Shown here: positions 62,822-64,000 of the stretch, piece by piece
Position numbering within the stretch: position 1 is the stretch's first letter
Layout of the letters: every line of letters starts with the position of its first letter
Translations under genes and position numbers: made by a program
Notes under the pieces: generated by a model
Seen by the model: the letters and a program-made list of their open reading frames with translations, nothing else
The model's database searches: none
Told to the model about the DNA's origin: nothing
DNA from: Verrucosispora sp. WMMD573
Lineage (GTDB): Bacteria > Actinomycetota > Actinomycetes > Mycobacteriales > Micromonosporaceae
Direction: 5' to 3'
NCBI RefSeq assembly: GCF_027497175.1
Contig: NZ_CP114901.1
Span: forward strand, 5,952,001-6,016,000
DNA length: 64,000 nt

Positions 62822-63820
62822 TCACAGCCGGACCAACATCTTGCCGAGGTTCTCCCCCCGCAGCAGGCCGAGGAAGGCCGCCGGGGCGTTCTCCAGCCCG
62901 TCGACGATCGTCTCGTCGTAGAACAGGGTGCCCTCGCGCAGCCAGCCGGAGACCTCCCGGACGAACTCATCCCGCAGGTGCCCGTGGTCGCTGACCAGGA
63001 AACCGCGCAGGGTCAGCCGCTTGCCGATGACCTGCGCCAGGTTGCGCGGCGCGGCCGGCGCCTCGGTGTCGTTGTAGTGCGCGATCATGCCGCAGATCGC
63101 CGCCCGGCCGTGCAGGTTCATCGACGCGATCGCCGCCTCCAGATGCTCGCCGCCGACGTTGTCGAAGTAGACGTCGACGCCGTCCGGGGCGGCGGCCCGC
63201 AGCAGGTCGCGTACCGGGCCGTCGTGGTAGTCGAAGGCCGCGTCGAAGCCGAGCGCCCGCAGTCGCTCGACCTTGGCCGCCGATCCGGCGCTGCCCACCA
63301 CCCGGCCCGCGCCGCGGAGCCGGGCGATCTGGCCGACCATGCTGCCGACCGCGCCGGCCGCCCCGGAGACGAAGACCGTCTCGCCCGGACGCATCGCGGC
63401 CACCTCCAGCAGCCCGGCGTACGCGGTCAGCCCGGTCATCCCGAGCACACCGAGGTACGCGGTCACCGGCGCGAGATCCGGGTCGACCTTCCGGGCGGCC
63501 TTCGCCTCGACCAGCGCGTAGTCCCGCCAACCGAGACCGTGCAGCACGGTGTCGCCCGGGGCGAACCCGTCGGCCTCGCCACTTACCACCTCGCCGACCG
63601 CCCCACCGTCCAGCGGCGCGTCCAGGGCGAACGGTGGCACGTAGGACCGCACGTCGTTCATCCGCCCGCGCATGTACGGGTCCACCGACATGTACCGGTT
63701 GCGGACCAGCAGCTGCCCCGGGCCGGGCGGGGGCACCTCGGCGGAGACGAGCCGGAAGTTGTCCTCGGTGGGCCAGCCCTGCGGGCGCGAGGCCAGCTGG
63801 ATCTCACGGTTGGTGGGCAC
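62822..63820 (-). CDS. zinc-independent NADP-dependent oxidoreductase (MDR family)
   Basis: 332 residues of the prostaglandin reductase/curcumin reductase type. RNRYMSVDPYMRGRM at the N-terminus, the nucleotide motif VFVSGAAGAVGSMVGQIARL, and DVYFDNVGGEHLEAAI and AICGMIAHYN are characteristic; no zinc ligands are seen. It should reduce alpha,beta-unsaturated carbonyls with NADPH. GTG 63820 has AAAGGA 7 nt upstream. It lies between hisF and priA without obvious metabolic link. Confidence 0.93.
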   Translation of the reverse strand: MPTNREIQLASRPQGWPTEDNFRLVSAEVPPPGPGQLLVRNRYMSVDPYMRGRMNDVRSYVPPFALDAPLDGGAVGEVVSGEADGFAPGDTVLHGLGWRDYALVEAKAARKVDPDLAPVTAYLGVLGMTGLTAYAGLLEVAAMRPGETVFVSGAAGAVGSMVGQIARLRGAGRVVGSAGSAAKVERLRALGFDAAFDYHDGPVRDLLRAAAPDGVDVYFDNVGGEHLEAAIASMNLHGRAAICGMIAHYNDTEAPAAPRNLAQVIGKRLTLRGFLVSDHGHLRDEFVREVSGWLREGTLFYDETIVDGLENAPAAFLGLLRGENLGKMLVRL

Positions 63821-63863
63821 GGGAGCGTCCTTTCCACTGCCGTCGGGGCGATGGCAACGGCGA

Positions 63864-63884
63864 GGCCGGGGCGGAACCCCGGCC
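63864..63884 (-). terminator. terminator hairpin after priA
   Basis: GGCCGGGG-cggaa-CCCCGGCC forms a perfect 8-bp GC stem that begins about 5 nt beyond the priA stop codon on the minus strand. Confidence 0.6.
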
Positions 63885-63889
63885 GGGGG

Positions 63890-64000
63890 TCACGGGTTGG
63901 CCAGGACCGCCAGGGCCTGCGCCACGGTGAATGCCTCCGCGTACAGCGCCTTGCCGGCGATGACCCCCTCCACGCCCACCGACTCCAGAGTGGCCAGCGC
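63890..64000 (-). CDS. priA: phosphoribosyl isomerase A (HisA/TrpF), 3' end only
   Basis: The last 36 residues are visible: ALATLESVGVEGVIAGKALY, AEAFTVAQALAVLANP, then TGA at 63890. This matches the C-terminus of PriA/HisA, where GVEG.I.GKALY precedes the final helix. In actinobacteria lacking trpF this enzyme isomerises both ProFAR in histidine and PRA in tryptophan synthesis. The rest lies beyond the window. The call rests on the short tail plus neighbouring hisF. Confidence 0.8.
   Translation of the reverse strand, partial: ALATLESVGVEGVIAGKALYAEAFTVAQALAVLANP

Overview
The window is high-GC actinobacterial chromosome. Gene content and order (his/trp genes, gltBD, lgt, pyk, many GTG starts, GTGA overlaps and leaderless starts) suggest the family Micromonosporaceae, probably Micromonospora or a close relative. 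This is inferred from sequence style and synteny, not from a search. I see no rRNA, tRNA, CRISPR array, insertion sequence or prophage.

Layout. 1-3.2 kb: a PLP-dependent trans-sulfuration enzyme divergent from an Lrp/AsnC regulator with a clear operator, then a luciferase-like oxidoreductase. 3.2-8.8 kb: a secreted CBM2-rhamnogalacturonan lyase, a PLP decarboxylase, and a TauE/SafE exporter with an Rrf2 regulator. 8.9-12.8 kb: acyl-CoA thioesterase II coupled to pyruvate kinase, a YCII protein and two small coupled genes. 12.9-20.3 kb: a 1396-residue TPR-CHAT protein, a secreted lipase with a serine/threonine repeat, a TerC membrane protein and a 34-bp tandem repeat. 20.3-29.5 kb is the most accessory-looking part: a pentapeptide-repeat protein, an HTH-DUF5753/DUF397 pair, a J-domain protein and a minus-strand cluster of FtsK/SpoIIIE-like ATPase, proline-rich membrane protein, small helical protein and unknown protein. 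29.6-37 kb: a GDSL hydrolase, then gltB-gltD. 37-48 kb: a GNAT protein, an FAD monooxygenase, lgt and the tryptophan/histidine block (trpA, trpB, trpC, a trp-associated membrane protein, trpE and a nucleotidyltransferase-HisI fusion). 48-55.3 kb: MerR with an ABC-2 transporter and TetR, an iron-boxed DUF2470 protein and a heterodimeric ABC exporter. 55.4-64 kb: a TIGR03085 protein, an orphan terpene synthase, an acyl-CoA synthetase, a MocR/YczE pair, hisF, a quinone-oxidoreductase-like protein and the 3' end of priA.

How the genes fit together. trpE, trpC, trpB, trpA, priA, hisF and hisI provide tryptophan and histidine synthesis; trpD, trpG and the remaining his genes are not in the window. 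GltBD supplies glutamate. Several junctions are built for translational coupling: trpE to the trp-associated membrane protein, pyk to tesB, the two ABC exporter genes, and 12062 to 12379.

The most unusual structures are: (1) three tandem 59-bp units between trpE and the trp-associated membrane protein, each a 20-codon mini-ORF whose TGA overlaps the next GTG; (2) a family of long inverted repeats with GATCATG arms at three convergent gene junctions; (3) a nucleotidyltransferase-HisI fusion; (4) the FtsK-like/J-domain cluster; and (5) the TPR-CHAT protein with an intact His-Cys pair.
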